A stretch of DNA of 64,000 nucleotides, taken from NCBI RefSeq assembly GCF_036038375.1, contig NZ_CP107935.1:3286001-3350000 (forward strand). Direction: 5' to 3'. The notes beneath the pieces were generated by a model. That model was given only the letters and a program-made list of their open reading frames with translations. It was not told the DNA's origin and did no database searches. The DNA is from Streptomyces sp. NBC_00414. GTDB lineage: Bacteria; Actinomycetota; Actinomycetes; Streptomycetales; Streptomycetaceae. This document shows positions 63,379-64,000 of this stretch, one piece after another. Made by a program: the position numbers and the translations under genes. Position 1 is the first letter of the stretch. Every line of letters starts with the position of its first letter.

Positions 63379-64000
63379 TCAGCCGGATACTCGGGCGGCG
63401 AGCGCGTCGCCGATTTCCTCGGTCGTACGGGTCGTGGTGCCGCGCTCCGCGAGGTCGGCGGAGACGGCGTCCTCGATGCGGGCGGCCTCGGTCTCGTAGC
63501 CGAGGTGACGCAGCAGGAGGGCGACGGACAGGACGGTGGCACTGGGGTCGGCCTTGCCCTGGCCGGCGATGTCCGGGGCCGAGCCGTGCACCGGCTCGAA
63601 CATCGACGGGAACTCACCGCTCGGGTTGATGTTGCCCGAGGCGGCGACGCCGATGCCGCCGGAGACGGCCGCGGCGAGGTCGGTGATGATGTCGCCGAAG
63701 AGGTTGTCGGTGACGATCACGTCGAAGCGGGCGGGGTCCGTGACGAGGTAGATCGTCGCGGCGTCCACGTGGATGTAGTCCGTGGTGACCTCGGGAAACT
63801 CCTCGGCCACCTTGTTGAAGACGTTCGTCCACAGGTGACCCGCGAAGGTGAGCACGTTGTTCTTGTGGACCAGCGTGAGCTTCTTGCGGGGGCGGGCCTG
63901 GGCGCGGGCGAAGGCGTCACGCACGACGCGCTCGACACCGAAGGCCGTGTTCACGGAGACCTCGGTGGCGATCTCGTGCGGGGTGCCCTTGCGGATCGTG
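63379..64000 (-). CDS. leuB: 3-isopropylmalate dehydrogenase, 3' part
   Basis: About 207 C-terminal residues are visible; the start lies beyond the window end. Conserved blocks are [42 protein letters not shown] (substrate/NAD loop), [19 protein letters not shown] with metal-binding Asp residues, and [19 protein letters not shown] (NAD-binding). It oxidises 3-isopropylmalate to ketoleucine precursor and probably methylmalate in the citramalate route. It is followed by a strong terminator. Confidence 0.95.
   Translation of the reverse strand, partial: TIRKGTPHEIATEVSVNTAFGVERVVRDAFARAQARPRKKLTLVHKNNVLTFAGHLWTNVFNKVAEEFPEVTTDYIHVDAATIYLVTDPARFDVIVTDNLFGDIITDLAAAVSGGIGVAASGNINPSGEFPSMFEPVHGSAPDIAGQGKADPSATVLSVALLLRHLGYETEAARIEDAVSADLAERGTTTRTTEEIGDALAARVSG

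Overview
This 64 kb window is high-GC chromosomal DNA from a Streptomyces. The signs are a very strong G/C third-position bias, frequent GTG starts, 4-bp translational overlaps, and marker genes typical of the genus: HupS with a lysine-rich tail, two complete conservons, an NdgR-type IclR regulator beside leuCD, a PccB/AccE carboxylase pair, and the XRE-DUF5753/DUF397 pair. From memory, the gene order follows the S. coelicolor chromosomal core around SCO5522-SCO5564. This is recall, not a search.

Layout. 1-4486: the 3' part of an HSP90-family gene, translationally coupled to a large TPR gene. 4635-6798: a FakA/YloV-like DhaL-domain gene divergent from rpmB. 6926-9761: thiD-thiL on the minus strand, then a stand-alone Lrp-type sensor domain and a DUF3515 lipoprotein on the plus strand. 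9873-12956: ddl, gpsA and plsC (minus). 13101-14886: fbiD/cofC, a small conserved protein and hupS. 15026-18459: a small hypothetical gene, leuC-leuD and the divergent regulator ndgR. 18610-19116: a five-gene tRNA-Glu/Gln cluster that carries a perfect DasR-type palindrome. 19206-22363: a HAD hydrolase, gltX and a fumarylacetoacetase-family gene. 22473-22742: two tiny ORFs with related ANP motifs. 23261-33875: two conservons in tandem, each with an NIT-sensor histidine kinase, a roadblock protein, a DUF742 protein and a small GTPase.

33993-38891 looks like an insertion between the second conservon and accE. It holds a NACHT-LRR protein of the bacterial NLR type, a HATPase_c protein, an XRE/DUF5753 regulator and a DUF397 protein. 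This is the strongest candidate for a little-described, possibly defence-related system. 38956-44812: accE, pccB, a secreted PL8 lyase, a small secreted putative M15-like peptidase and a YceI protein. 44963-54103: a YdeI-like protein, a GNAT-like protein, a trypsin (SprT type), a TPM/YgcG-like membrane protein and divergent secreted GH3 and GH30 glycosidases. 54317-56182: cimA, preceded by what reads as a transcription attenuator with an Ile-Ile leader peptide. 56242-61776: a secreted beta-propeller protein and an ureAB-ureC-agmatine deiminase-tetR operon with no urease maturation genes. 62013-64000: ilvE and the 3' end of leuB.

Functional themes. Branched-chain amino-acid synthesis recurs (leuCD with ndgR, cimA, ilvE, leuB). 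Several secreted polysaccharide- and protein-degrading enzymes are grouped at 41-54 kb. Signalling is heavily represented by the two conservons. No insertion sequence, CRISPR array, rRNA or prophage was seen. Short G/C-rich dispersed repeats sit at many gene ends, and one appears to have entered the 5' coding end of gltX.
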